Shown here one piece after another: positions 21,531 to 32,645 of a stretch of DNA of 64,000 nt; positions within the stretch are counted from its first letter, which is position 1, and each line of letters starts with the position of its first letter. Origin of the DNA: Posidonia oceanica (lineage: Eukaryota > Streptophyta > Magnoliopsida > Alismatales > Posidoniaceae). The notes beneath the pieces are model-generated. The model was not told the origin of the DNA. It saw only the letters and a program-made list of their open reading frames with translations, and made no database searches. The stretch covers positions 4,278,001-4,342,000 of the forward strand of contig JAZBRS010000011.1 in the NCBI GenBank assembly GCA_037176725.1, read 5' to 3'. Made by a program: the position numbers and the translations under genes.

Positions 21531-24500
21531 TTAAATTGTATCTTCAATTTTGCTTATTCCTAAATCCCTTCTAATTTTTACAAATTGTGTTTCATCTAAG
21601 GGTTTTGTAAATATATTAGCTAGCTGTTCCTTAGTTGAAATAAATTCCAATTTTATATCATTTTTTGTAATGTGATCTCTTAAAAAGTGATGTCTTACTT
21701 CAATGTGTTTTGTCCTTGAATGATGTACTGGATTTTTGGACAAATTTATAGCACTTGTGTTATCACAATATATTGGGGTATTTTGAAATAATAACTTGTA
21801 ATCTTTTAGAGTTTGTTGCATCCAAAGGACTTAAGCACAACAGCATCCTGCTGCAATATACTCAGCTTCTGTGGTGGACAAAGCAACACTATTTTGCTTT
21901 TTGCAAAACCATGATACTAGAGAGTGTCTCAAAAATTGATACGTACCACTAGTACTTTTCCTATCTGTTTTGCAGCCTACATAGTCTGCATCACTATATG
22001 CGGTTAAATCTAGGTTTGAGTTTTTAGAGTAATAGAGCCCATAATCCCTAGATCCTTGTAGATATTTGAAGATTCTTTTTACTGCAGTTAAGTGAGATTC
22101 CATAGGAGAGACATGGAATCTAGCACACAGACATACACTAAACATTATGTCTGGCCTACTTGCAGTTAAATAGAGTAGAGATCCTATCATTCTTCTGTAC
22201 AGTTTTTGATCTACCTTTTGTCCATTTTCATCTTTATCAAGTCTACATGTAGTACTCATAGGAGTTTTGGCAACCTTGGCTTTTTCCATGCCAAATTTCT
22301 TTAATAATTCATTTGTATATTTTTCTTGAATTATAAATTTTCCATTTTTAGTTTGTTTTATCTGTAATCCTAAAAAGAATGTTAGTTCTCTCATCATACT
22401 CATCTCAAATTCTTTTTGCATGCTTTCAGAAAATTGTTCACATAGATTTTCATTTGTAGTTCCAAAAATTATATCATCTACATAAACTTGGGCAATCAAA
22501 ATGTCATCGTTTAAATTCTTGATAAACAAAGTTGTATCTACAACCCCAATTGAAAATCCATCATCAATTAAGAACTTCTTAAGCCTATCATACCAAGCTC
22601 TAAGAGCTTGTTTGAGTCCATATAACGCTTTATTGAGTTTGAATACATGATCTAAGTTTTGTTCATTTTCAAACCCTAGTGGTTGCTTGACATATACCTC
22701 TTCTTCAATAATCCCATTTAAAAATGCACTTTTCACATCCATTTGGAATAACTTGAAGTCTCTATGACATGCATAAGCTAAAAGAATTCAAATTGATTCT
22801 AACCTTGCAACTGGTGCATAGGTTTCATCGAAATCAATACCCTCTTCTTGATTATATCCTTGGGCTACCAACCTAGCCTTATTTCTAATGACATTACCTG
22901 ACTCATCTAGCTTATTTCTAAAGATCCATTTTGTTCCTATTATTTGCTGATTTTCAGGTTTGGGGACTAATTCCCATATATTATTTCTTGTAAATTGATT
23001 TAATTCTTCGTGCATGGCCATAGTCCAATATTCATCATTGCAAGCTTCTTGAATATTTTTGGGCTCTATGGAAGACATAAAAACATATGTTACATATTCA
23101 AGATCAACTTTGGATCTTGTTAAGACACCTTTGGAAACTTCACCAATGATGAGATCCTTGGGATGTCCAAAGGCATATTGCCAAGATTTTGTTAGATTTT
23201 TATCTTTTGTAGTGTTAGTATTTGTATTTGTTGTGTTTTCCACACTAGGTATTTCTTCTTCATTTTCTATATGTATTATTTGGTTTTCGTTTTCATCAAA
23301 GTTAATATGTAATGATTCTTCTATTGTTAGAGTTCGTTTGTTATAAACTCTATAGGCCTTGCTTCTTGAAGAGTATCCAAGAAAGATTGCTTCATTAGAT
23401 TTAGAATCGAATTTATCAAGGTTATCTTTAGAGTTTAAAATAAAGCACTTACACTCAAAAACCATAAAATACGAAATTCTGGGAATTTTGCAAAACCATA
23501 ATTCAAAAGGAGTTTTGTTCAAAATAGGTCGAAGTAAAACACGATTCAAAATATAGCATGCAGTGTTGACTGCTTCGATCCAGAAGTGCTTAGGCAAATC
23601 ATTTTCGCAAAGCATGGTTCTGGCCATTTCTTGAAGTGTTCTATTTTTTCTTTCGACTACTCCATTTTGTTGTGAAGTTCTTGGAAAAGAAAAATTGTGT
23701 TCAAAACCATTTTCAATACAGAAGTTTTCAAATTCATCATTTTCAAATTCTCCACCATGATTACTTCTGATTTTTATGATGTTTAAACCTTTTTCATTTT
23801 GTACTCTTTTACAAAACTTTTGAAATTCATTGAAAACATCATTTTTGTTGGTAAGAAATATAACCCATGTAAAGCGAGAAAAATCATCAACTAACACAAA
23901 AACAAATCTTTTTCCTCCTAGACTTAAAGTTCTAGTAGGACCAAATATATCAATATGAATTAGTTCCAAGGGCTTAGTAGTAGAAACCTTTGGATTTGAA
24001 AGATAATTTGAATTGTTTTCCAAATTGACATGCATCACAAAGTTTATTCTTTTTGAAATCTAATTTGGGCAAGCCATTTACAAAATCACCTTTTGACAAC
24101 TTAGATAATTGTTTCATGCTAGCATGGCCTAGTCTTCTATGCCAAAGCCAATTTTCATCATTTGAAGCTACAAGGTAAGAGTTTATTGTAGTTTTAGGTT
24201 CGTATTGGATTTTAATCCTATATACATTATTTTTCCTATTGCCAATAAATAATATTTTCTTAGTAATAGCATCAATTATAGTACATACTTTCTTATCAAA
24301 TATAACTTTGTACCCTTTGTTATAAAGCTGACTAATACTAATTAGATTATGCTTGAGACCATCTACAAGAAGTACATTTTCTATAGAGGGATCTTCGGGA
24401 TTATCTATATTCTCGATTCCGACTATCTTGCCTTTTCCATTATCTCCGAAAGTGACGGTTCCATTGTCTTTTGACTTAAGAGTGCTTAGAAGACTATGTT

Positions 24501-24555
24501 CTGCAGTCATGTGACGAGAGCAGCCACTATCCAAAATCCATTTAGATTTCATCAT
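21531..24555 (-). pseudogene. S2 pol: protease, integrase, reverse transcriptase, RNase H
   Basis: Order on the minus strand: protease with WILDSGCSRHM (24540s); the GAG-pre-integrase zinc motif WLWHRRLGHAS...CDACQFGKQ; integrase core (24038 down) with [22 protein letters not shown] with [34 protein letters not shown]; RNase H with AYSDADYVGC and ALSTTEAEYIAAGC, ending GISKIEDTI at 21531. These enzymes copy the RNA and insert the cDNA. The order PR-IN-RT-RNH is diagnostic of Ty1/copia. Damage: a frameshift near 24030, stops near 22787 and 21830, and the second integrase Asp changed to Asn (IRSNHGGEF, normally IRSDHGGEF). The element cannot move by itself. Confidence 0.9.
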
Positions 24556-26140
24556 TTACCTACATTTGATGAAAATAGAGTCTTAGGAACCCAAAATTTC
24601 TTTTGATAAGTCTTTCCATATTTGTTCCTTTGAACTCCCTTAGAAAAATTATGTTTCTTAATCACAAATATGTATTTTTCATTTGTAGTCTCCTTTATAA
24701 ACCCATTTTCATAAGGTGTATTTTGGAAAGGGGAAAATCCTATACCATGCTTATGTAGTGATTTTCTTTGAGATGAAAGTAAAAGGTCCAGATTTTGTTT
24801 CACTTTTGTAAACTTGGATACTGTGTTAAGTAAGTCATTGTTTTTGTCTTTTAGAGATAAAATATCTTTTTCCAGATTTTTTTATTTTGTATTTCATTTG
24901 TCTTATGCTCATATTTAATTCTATATTCTTTTGGTCTAATTCTTCATTATCTGAAGCTAATTTCTTTCCTTCTTCTATAAGTGAGTTATTTTCATAGTTC
25001 AAGTGATCAATATTAAGAGTCATATTTTTGGATTTTATTTTCAGATTCTTATATTTATCATATAAATCATTGAAGGCATCTAACAATTCTTTTGTGTCAA
25101 TTTCAGAAGATAAACATGGATCATCATCTTGTGCCATAAAGCACATGTGAGCAGTTTCATTTTCTGGTTGAGATTCTTCGTCAGAAGAAGAATCACTATC
25201 TTCCCATATAGCTTGAAGTGTCTTTTTCTTTGATTTTTTATTGTTATCCTTTTTGAAAGTTTTCATTTTTTAACAGGAGGCAATCTCTTTTTATGTGTCC
25301 CGGTTTGTTGCATTTGTAGCAAAGAGGGGTTTCATCTTTGTTAATTGGTTTTCTAGGAAACTTTCCATTTCTTTTGAATTTTCCTCTTTTAATAAAATTT
25401 TTAAATCTTCTTGCGAGGAGAGCAATATCTTCATCTTCCTCTCCCTCAGATTCTTTAGAATCAATTGTTATGTTTAAGGCTATATTTTTATTCTTTCCTT
25501 TTTCAATTTCTTTTTCTTTCATTTGAACTTCATATGAGATTAAGTTTCTCATAAGTTCTTCTAATGAATAGTTTGATAGATCTTTAACTTCCTCAATGGC
25601 AGTTGTTTTCTTTTCCCATTCTTGAGTTAAAGATCGAAGGATTTTTCTTACTAGGTTACTTTGAGGGTATCCTTTTCCTAGTGATTGTAATGAGTTAGTG
25701 ATTTTATTAAATCTAGTAAACATTTCACTAATAAGTTCATTAGGTTTCATTTTAAATAATTCATATTTGTGTATTAACATGTTTATTTTAGTTTCCTTTA
25801 CTTGGTTAGTTCCTTCATGAGTGACTTCTAAATTGTGCCAAGCTTCGTGAGAAGTTTTGCAATTTGAAATCCTATTAAATTGTTCTTGATTAACTGCACA
25901 AAATAATATGTTAAGTTCCTTAGCATCTAGTTGTGCTAGTTTCTTTTCTTCTTCACTCCAATCTTTATAGGATTTATTATAAATAGTGTAGCCATTTATA
26001 AGAATATCCTAAAGTTCAACATTAATTGATTTTAGATAGATAACCATTCTAACTTTCCAATAATTATAGTTAATACCATCAAAGAAAGGTGGCCTATTAA
26101 TGCTTTGACCTTCTGCAATATTATTATTAATACAAGCCAT
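24552..26140 (-). pseudogene. S2 gag
   Basis: ATG at 26140 (minus) opens with RPPFFDGINYNYWK, YLKSINVEL-stop-DILINGY, NILFCAVNQEQFNRI and SHEAWHNLEVTHEGTNQ, then KINMLIHKYELFKM and MFTRFNKITNSLQSLGKGY. A CCHC zinc knuckle (CYKCNKPGHIKRDC) lies near 25290. After a frameshift at about 25250 the Sirevirus-type C-terminal part follows: AIWEDSDSSSDEES, MCFMAQDDD and a coiled coil; a further frame change leads to GIGFSPFQNTPYENG and WVPKTLFSS before the protease. Gag forms the particle. One Trp-to-stop (TGG to TAG) and two frameshifts break it. Confidence 0.85.
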
Positions 26141-26170
26141 TTCATCTAGAGATAGTTTTAAATCTTATGC

Positions 26171-26194
26171 TAGATAACCCGCTGTAATACAAAT
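26171..26194 (-). other. S2 primer-binding site, degenerate
   Basis: Directly next to the 5' LTR the minus strand reads TTGTATTACAGCGGGTTATC; nine of the first twelve bases match the tRNA-iMet site TGGTATCAGAGC and the following GGGTTATC is typical. Confidence 0.65.
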
Positions 26195-27373
26195 TGTTGG
26201 ATCAAATGGCTTCTCTAGAGGGGGTGAATAGAGATTATCTTATTAATTCGCTACTATTTCCGATTTTAATTATTATCAATTTAATCTTAAGTTGATCCAC
26301 AAAATAAAAGGCATACACAGAAAGAGGAAGAGAGTTAATGAATAATCAAGACAACAATTTATAGTGGTTCGGCCAAATCTAGGCCTAGTCCACTCTCTCA
26401 AGATCACCTTGAGGTTTCCTTAATCTTTAAACCAAAGATCACTTACTTGTTTGTTGAAAGCTCCCTTCAACAAATCCTTGCAACGTCCCGTTGCCTCTTC
26501 TCCAACCCGGAGAAGAAAATCCTTGATGAATTTGCGTTGATAGTTGTACATAGACTCTTTTGCCAAGCAACAATATCCTCCTTTAGTATATTCTCTTCAG
26601 AGAAGTAGAGATTCGGCACTTTTGCTAGAGGAAGTGTGGATAGCTCTTGAAGATGGAATTGAAGTACTTTGAACTAGAAAATGACCTTAGTAATGTAGAG
26701 TATGCAAGGTGTGCTCTTAGAGGTCCAATAGGGGTCCTATTTATAGGAAAAAACCAAGTGTGGAGTATCTCTAACGACTAGAATAATTTCTCCAACGTTC
26801 TAAAACGGCTAGTTGAACGGAACGCCATAATAATCCGGAATGCTGTTTGACCAAGAAGATTTTCCAACTCACGATCAAAATGGAACGCCGTTCTGAATTG
26901 GAGTGCCATTCCGTATCAGAGTGCTGATCTACATCGGGGTGCCATTTTGATGTTTTCTTTTCAACCCATTTCCAAACCCTTGCGGCCTGTTTACTGTAGA
27001 GCCCATATAAGAACGGAATACTGTTTGATAACGGTGCTCCGTTTCTGGAGTCTGATGGACACTTTGTTTATATTCCTATTTTCTATACAATTGATCTATC
27101 TCATAAGATCATGTTGATACTTTACAACCTTTTACAATATATCATAAGTAAATTACAACATTTAATTGTAGATTGTATAAACATTGATTTCTATTCTTCA
27201 TAAGATATTTCAGTATTCTTGGATGCTTTGAATACGGTGGAAATCACCTTGTTCTTCCTTTTGCATCACATATCAAATCATGCTATAGTTTTCTCAAATA
27301 ATTATGTCAAGCATATAAAACCACATCATATATGACATCAAAATAAAATATACATTTCAAGTATTTTCCAACA
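26195..27373 (-). repeat. S2 5' LTR
   Basis: 1179 bp, TG...CA ends, TATA-like CCTATAAATAGG (minus) at 26736-26747, hairpin-word cluster at 26817-27050. Confidence 0.92.
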
Positions 27374-29292
27374 TTATGGTGGTCGCTTGCTCAGCAGGGA
27401 CCACATTTGTGACCGAGACGAGTTTGAGGTACATTCCCTTCTGTTCTGCTGCTAGTTTACCCTCTTTGAATGCATGTCGGCTGTTCTGATTCAGCTCTTG
27501 TTACATCTGCTAGGTTGGGGACTCTAGGAGGGTGATGAGAGCGGTGGAGATTTGAGACGCACACCTTCCATTTTCCCTATGGGGAAATGACTATCCTGCC
27601 CGAGCACTGGGTGCTCCTGACAGGTCTTAGCTTTGGCGGGGTGCTGATCGTAGGAATGACCACCCAAGGATATTCAAAGGTGCCGCAGCTTTTGGGGAGG
27701 AAGGCGCCTGACCAGACCCACTCTCCGCATGACCTGGCTGCGGGAGTGGACGAAGTTTTGGCCGGACCCTACTCCCGGCTCAGAGGAGGCTGCTTATGTG
27801 TTGCGTCATTTCCTGCTTGACATGTTCGGGACGATGTTTTGTGACGCCTTAGGCTACTTTATCCACGCTGACTGGCTTATGTACATAGCGGACGTGGATC
27901 ACTGGGGCGGCGCCAGTTATGCCTACTTGCTCTATTGCCTGGATGACGTGGTTCGGAGGAACCACCAGTCGTACCTTGGCCTCTATCCCCTTGTGATGGT
28001 AAGTTCTTGAGCTGTTTCTATGTTGTACTTTAGTTTGATTAAAATTTGCTTGCCTGTCAGCTGTATTAACTGCTTTGTTTGTTTGCTTCGTAGTACTGGG
28101 CGATTGAGCACACCTGGCGGGGCCATTATTTCTTCCGCCTCTGTCTGTAGCTTCTACTTCTTCCCTGGCAGTGGTGTGAGCTGGACCACTAGGCCGCCTC
28201 GAGAGTGTACAGCTACGAGGCATACAGGTATCTGCTGGACCTTATAGGTCTGGAAGAGGTAAGTTCAATTACAGTTCTGTTTGCTTCTTTGTAAAATAAT
28301 CTGCTGAATGAATAGTCCTGATGCTCAGTTTGTCGTTTGTTTTGCTTTCATGTGGAGCTCCGCCCATTTCGGCGGTATGATGATTTTGACTGGGCCCCAT
28401 TGAACTCGGGGCGAAGACTGAGGAGGAAGCAGACCCAGTTCTTCTGTCATAAGAGATACGCCTATTATCTGCCCGGGCGTGTGCGTCATCAGTTTACAGA
28501 TGAGTTGTGTATTCCGTTACCACCCCTTACTGACATGACATCTAGGGCCATGACCCGTGCGGCTGCTCAGACTGCCGCTGCTAAAGCCATGAGCGCCCGC
28601 AGTCGGTTCACCATCTAGGAGGTTACCTAGGAGGAGTACATAGACTGGTTTGAGCAGGTGGGCCGACCGCATTTGTTTCCCAAGGACCTCCGGGCAGAGC
28701 AGTATCATATGTGGTTCAGAGAGGACTGGGCACAGGTAAACTTTCTCACAACTGCTATAATGCTGTAACAGTTATGTTTAAGTTAAGTTCGGATCTCATC
28801 TCTGAATTCACTTCAAGGTTTCGAGGAGTGGCTGAAGGATTTCTATGACAGGATGAAAGCAGCAGAGGTAAGTCAGTCCCAATCTGGCCCGTTTAAGTTT
28901 ATGCACTTGTATGCTATCCTATTCTGGCATTCTGATTTTCCCTTTTCAAGTGAGGTGAGGACAGTTGCTTTTGGAGGTATAAGTTTAAGTTAAGAAAACT
29001 TAAGTTAAACTCAGATAATAACTGCTATTAACTGCTTTGGTGTTTGCTCCACAGGGTGGCGATTCTCAGTCGACAGTCAACACGGGGTCGAGCGGCGAGT
29101 TCTCCATGGATTTCAACGTGGAGGACATGTGTGACACCGAGGCAACGGCGGGAGAGAGCGGTGTAGGGCTGGGCCCTTCGTGGTCTCAGGCCACTTCAGC
29201 TAGGATCACCAGAAGATTACACCGGAAGGTGGACCGTGAGACTCTGTAGGGCGCCCAGGGTGGCTTGCACCCGGACACTGAGGGAGATGACT

Positions 29293-29903
29293 AGTCTCAG
29301 CCGCTTGTAGCTGCAATGCCAGTTGTTGTATTTTCTTTTGTAACTGTACTGTTATTTGAACTTGTAAAACTGTCTGGATGACTGTACTTGACTATTTATT
29401 TTATCTCTGAAATGCGAAACTGGTTGTTCTTCTGTTTGTGTTGTGTTTATGTGGATGCTTGGGTTGCGAATGTTTTGTCTCTGCAGGTATCTTGAAGCCT
29501 TTGCGCTAGTTAGGCGAGCCAAGTAAACAAAGCAAAATCTGGGAAAAAATCCTTGTTTAATACGCGAGACAAAAACACAAGACCCTCATGCGGTGGCCCC
29601 TTGTTCAGCGTCAGAACCCATGATCTGTCCTCTTCAGGCGACTATAAACCTTGCCCCCTTGACTCATGAGGGCCTCCAGACCCTTCCTCCGTGCAACCTA
29701 CTGTTTCCCTCGCCCTCCCCCATGGAATGGTGAGGGGTACTCACCTCTGGGCTCGCCGGCAGGCTGCTTGCGCTCTCACTGCTGGTGGCGGCTTGGGTGG
29801 CAGCTGCTGGCCACCGGCCTCATTTTTCGACATTCTATCCTCATTTTGCTCGTCTCTAAGGGTCCGGAACAAGTTGCTAATCCTTGCTCTTTGATTCTTG
29901 TAG
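29293..29903 (+). other. Spacer between the PMD and DUF7745-like genes
   Basis: Contains the likely 3' untranslated part of the PMD gene. At about 29489 'ctctgcag' is followed by GTATCTTGAAG, matching GTATCTGAAG, which is coding and just upstream of the D copy of the next gene. This suggests a further upstream exon near 29490 and an intron ending with the acceptor at 29902-29903, but I could not trace the exon end. Confidence 0.4.
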
Positions 29904-31187
29904 GGCTTCCCCACCTTGGTTACTTCGGTTCGTTGCTCTGAGGTGTTGCGGGAGTGGATCAGCAGGCTCACCATGGCCGATCGTGAGAGGCTGCGACTAT
30001 GGGGGATTTCCTCCAAAGTGTTGAATGTGGCAAAGGTGGAGGTGAGCCGACACCTCCTGTGTGCCGTCGCAAGGTTCTGGAAACCAGCGCTTCATGTTTT
30101 CCTGTTTGGCAGAGTAGAGCTGACTCCTATAATGGAGGAGGTGTGCCAGATCTGCGGCTTGTCCAAGTTGTTGGGACCGGCAGTGTTTATGAGGTGTGAT
30201 GGGTATGCTTTAGTCTTGAGCCAACTGATAGGTCTCACCACTGTTGAGTGCAAGCAACGACTGATCTACGTTGACGGGTCGACACCCATGCTTTACTTGG
30301 AGCACTTCGACCAAGTAGCCAGGAGGCGTGCTGCGCTTGGCGATGACTTGTGGCTTCACGGCTTTGTCACTCACTTCTTGGGAGAACTGATCTTCAGTCA
30401 TGGCCGGCTGATAGTTGCGATCGAGGTTGCATAGATCGCGCTAGCCGTAGTGACTCAACAGATTGACCTAGCGCCGGTGATTCTGGCGGAGACATACCGT
30501 GGGTTGGATCGGATATTGCATCGCTGTCGTCACTTCCACGGGTGCGCGGCTCTGGTTCAGGTATGCTGTTATCTGAAATTGCCTGATAGACTGGTCTACT
30601 CTGTGTCTACTGTTACTGACGTACTCTCTTTTTAGGTTTGGCTGGTTGGCCACGTGGGGGTAGAAGTTCTGCGTCCCCAACGCTCTGCTTTCAAGAGTTA
30701 CTGCAGTTCCAGCCATGCTCGGACCATTGGGAGCGTCTGCGAAGAGTATGAGAAGCTGGAGAGGCTGACTGAGGGCGCAGTGACCTGGTGCATCCTCCCA
30801 ACTGCTGCTGAGCCTTTTGCTGTGTTCTTCAATGGAAGTGATATACGGCTAGTCATCCTGCTGGGATTCGTGGGAGGCGTTGAGTATCATCCTGTCCGGG
30901 TGATGCGGCAGTTTGGCTTCCGCCAAGGTGCATTTGCTGAGTGTCCTATGCCTGAGTTCTTCCAGACTTATCCACTCAACTCGATGATCATGGCGGCGGA
31001 GCTAGCTCGCCTTCTATGTGGCGGGATCATGTCATCGGATATTGCCGCGGTGCTGGGCTCGGACTGTACTACTGAGTATGTGTTTGAGGTGTAGGGGAAC
31101 TAGCCCATCAGTGAGGTCCCACCTAGCGGTCCTCTGTTTAGCAAGGCTGGGAGTTCCAAGAGAGCACAGACTAGCTCGGACCATTGA
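29904..31187 (+). pseudogene. DUF7745-like gene with a 75-bp intron, antisense to element A
   Basis: After an acceptor TTCTTGTAG the frame reads GFPTLVTSVRCSEVLREW, RHLLCAVARFWKPALHVFLFGR, ELTPIMEEVCQICGL, then FVTHFLGELIF, DLAPVILAETYRGLDR and HGCAALVQ at 30560. The pattern of a Trp, a FW...F-FG...TP-x-x-EE core and a later LAETYRGLD is that of the DUF7745 family, found in plant Ty3/gypsy-linked proteins; function unknown. A GT-AG intron (30561-30635) follows, then VWLVGHVGVEVLRPQ, VAGVEYHP-like VGGVEYHPVRVMRQFGF, and a tail with PPSGPLF ending at TGA 31187. In-frame TAGs at 30432, 31092 and 31101 correspond to coding residues in element D, so this copy is dead. It lies opposite to A's pol. 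Confidence 0.65.
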
Positions 31188-32645
31188 GGAATAATTGTAA
31201 TCTATTTTCAATGGGTGACTTAGCCTGTGTACTGAACTTTTAATGAATGCCAAACCACTCTGTCGTTCTAAATGTCTGTATATGATTTATGCACTCCTGG
31301 CTTGATGTCCCTCTGACTATGCAAGAGAAATCAAAACCGCAACTGATAATCCAGTGGTTTGCAGAATTCACTGTCAAACATGTGAGACAAAAATGCAAGA
31401 GGCTTCCGCAGTTCCAATAGAACAGAGCATTTGTAGGTTTTCCCCTTCAGTCTGGCATCGAGGGTGCCTAGCCTAGCTTCCCTGAGGTGTTGGCATTATG
31501 CTTGTGATCTCTGATGCTCTGGGCAAATCTGCTCTTCTCTCAGCAATGAATTCTGTCCTTGATCTGTGGAACCACCCGTGATGACCTGACTAGAGTTTAC
31601 TGATCACACTCTCTGACTGACGATCAGTTGGCGGCTCATGATGGGGGTACTAGATCTGAGATGTGCGACCGGAGAATAGCTGTCATGCCCTTGGTAGAAA
31701 TACTGGCCCAGTGTGCTCTTTCAATAGGTGACAGATGTGACCCTGGTTCGGAGTCAAGCAGAACCTTGCAGAGTTGAGGGAGAGATGCTGAATGAATGCA
31801 TGATTGATGCAAGTGTTTTATCGCCCTCAGTATATGGAGAGCTTTCAATGTCTGCTGTAAAGGAAATGAGTCGTCTCAGCCTCGTCGGATTCTACCTGGA
31901 CTCCTAGTTGTCGGTGGCACTCGGGAATGGGGAATATTATGCTTGGACGATGGTGTGGTGAGAACGGGCTACATGGCAAACTCTCTCTAGGGCCTATACC
32001 TACTCTTTTGATCTCTTCTTTTTCTTTTACTCCCGTATAGGCGTGCAGGCTCACTCTATCCCCAGCTTGGAGGTAATAGACGCCTAGTCTGGTGTTTGGG
32101 AGTTATCGTTGCTAGGAAAGGGGTGGCTGGTCCCTATAGGAATATTGGTTTCCCCGGCGTGATCTTCGACTCCTCTCCAAGGTTGGTTTAGGGGATAAGG
32201 CTACTCTGCTCACCTCTAACTCTAGGGCTAGCTTCTATCTTCGCCTTCTGTCTTCCCATTTCTTTTATACCCCAGCGCATATGTTTTTTTTCATTAGGCT
32301 CACACTCTCGCTCTCGCCCTAGCATTTTGTCTCCCTCTGGAGGAGTAAATCCTAGGAGGTTTGGACATTTCGCCTCACAGACTAGGACGTCTAGGTAGGA
32401 TCAGGTGAGGCAAAACAGATTCCTTCCCGAGCTGGCAAGCTCTTCTGATTTTTGTCATCAGGCTATGCTTGTAATGCATGATGGGGATGGTTGTAATGCC
32501 ATTCGAAGCGAAACGTTGTTTATGCATGCTCTAGTATAACTAGCATAAAAGCGTGCAATGCGAAGAAGAGGATGTAAACATGAATGCATGATTGTGGGGT
32601 GGCAATGAATGAGAGAACTCTGCAAGACAAGGATACGACCCTAGA
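31188..32645 (-). other. Element A post-integrase spacer
   Basis: No supported gene. Read on the minus strand, it aligns in patches with the spacer after integrase in element D, for example GCGAAATGTCCAAAC against GCGAAATGCCCAAAC, and the 'gagtgccaccgacaacta' segment. This shows that pol and spacer keep the same relative orientation in A and D. Confidence 0.6.

Larger units (their letters stand above)
14834..27373 (-). mobile_element. Element S2: complete Sirevirus-type Ty1/copia element
   Basis: Target duplication TTATG is exact at 14829-14833 and 27374-27378. Two LTRs (1179 and about 1182 bp without the B insert) flank a 7.2-kb interior carrying gag, PR, IN, RT, RNH and an extra ORF, all on the minus strand. 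Without B the element is about 9.5 kb, normal for a Sirevirus. It interrupts exon 3 of the PMD gene. Every coding domain is damaged by stops or frameshifts. Confidence 0.95.
13661..29292 (+). pseudogene. Plant mobile domain (PMD) gene, multi-exon, antisense to element A, split by S2
   Basis: Inferred exons: ATG at 13661-13663; 14562-14714; 14818-14833 plus 27379-27428 (split by S2); 27514-27998; 28094-28258; 28329-28735; 28818-28867; 29055-29292. All introns have GT-AG ends. Exon 2 gives a basic Ser/Arg/Gly N-terminus. Exon 4 gives the PMD signature: ERWRFETHTFHFPYGEMTI, then a hydrophobic LLTGLSF stretch, and VLRHFLLDMFGTMF with YIADVDHWGGASYAYLLY. Exon 6 carries the downstream YLPGRVRHQF block. 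Known PMD proteins include MAIN and MAIL1, linked to transposon silencing; PMDs also ride in Ty3/gypsy and MULE elements. Two frame breaks in exon 4, stops in exon 6 (TAG twice, CAG type), a frame slip at exon 7 and a TAG at 29247 make it a pseudogene. S2 landed in exon 3. Exon limits are by eye. Confidence 0.65.

Noticed and set aside
13661..29292. Reading the PMD exons as an ordinary host gene hit by a Sirevirus
   Set aside because: The gene lies between the 3' LTR with polypurine tract and the pol of element A, next to a DUF7745-like gene that element D carries at the same place. A host origin is less likely but not excluded.
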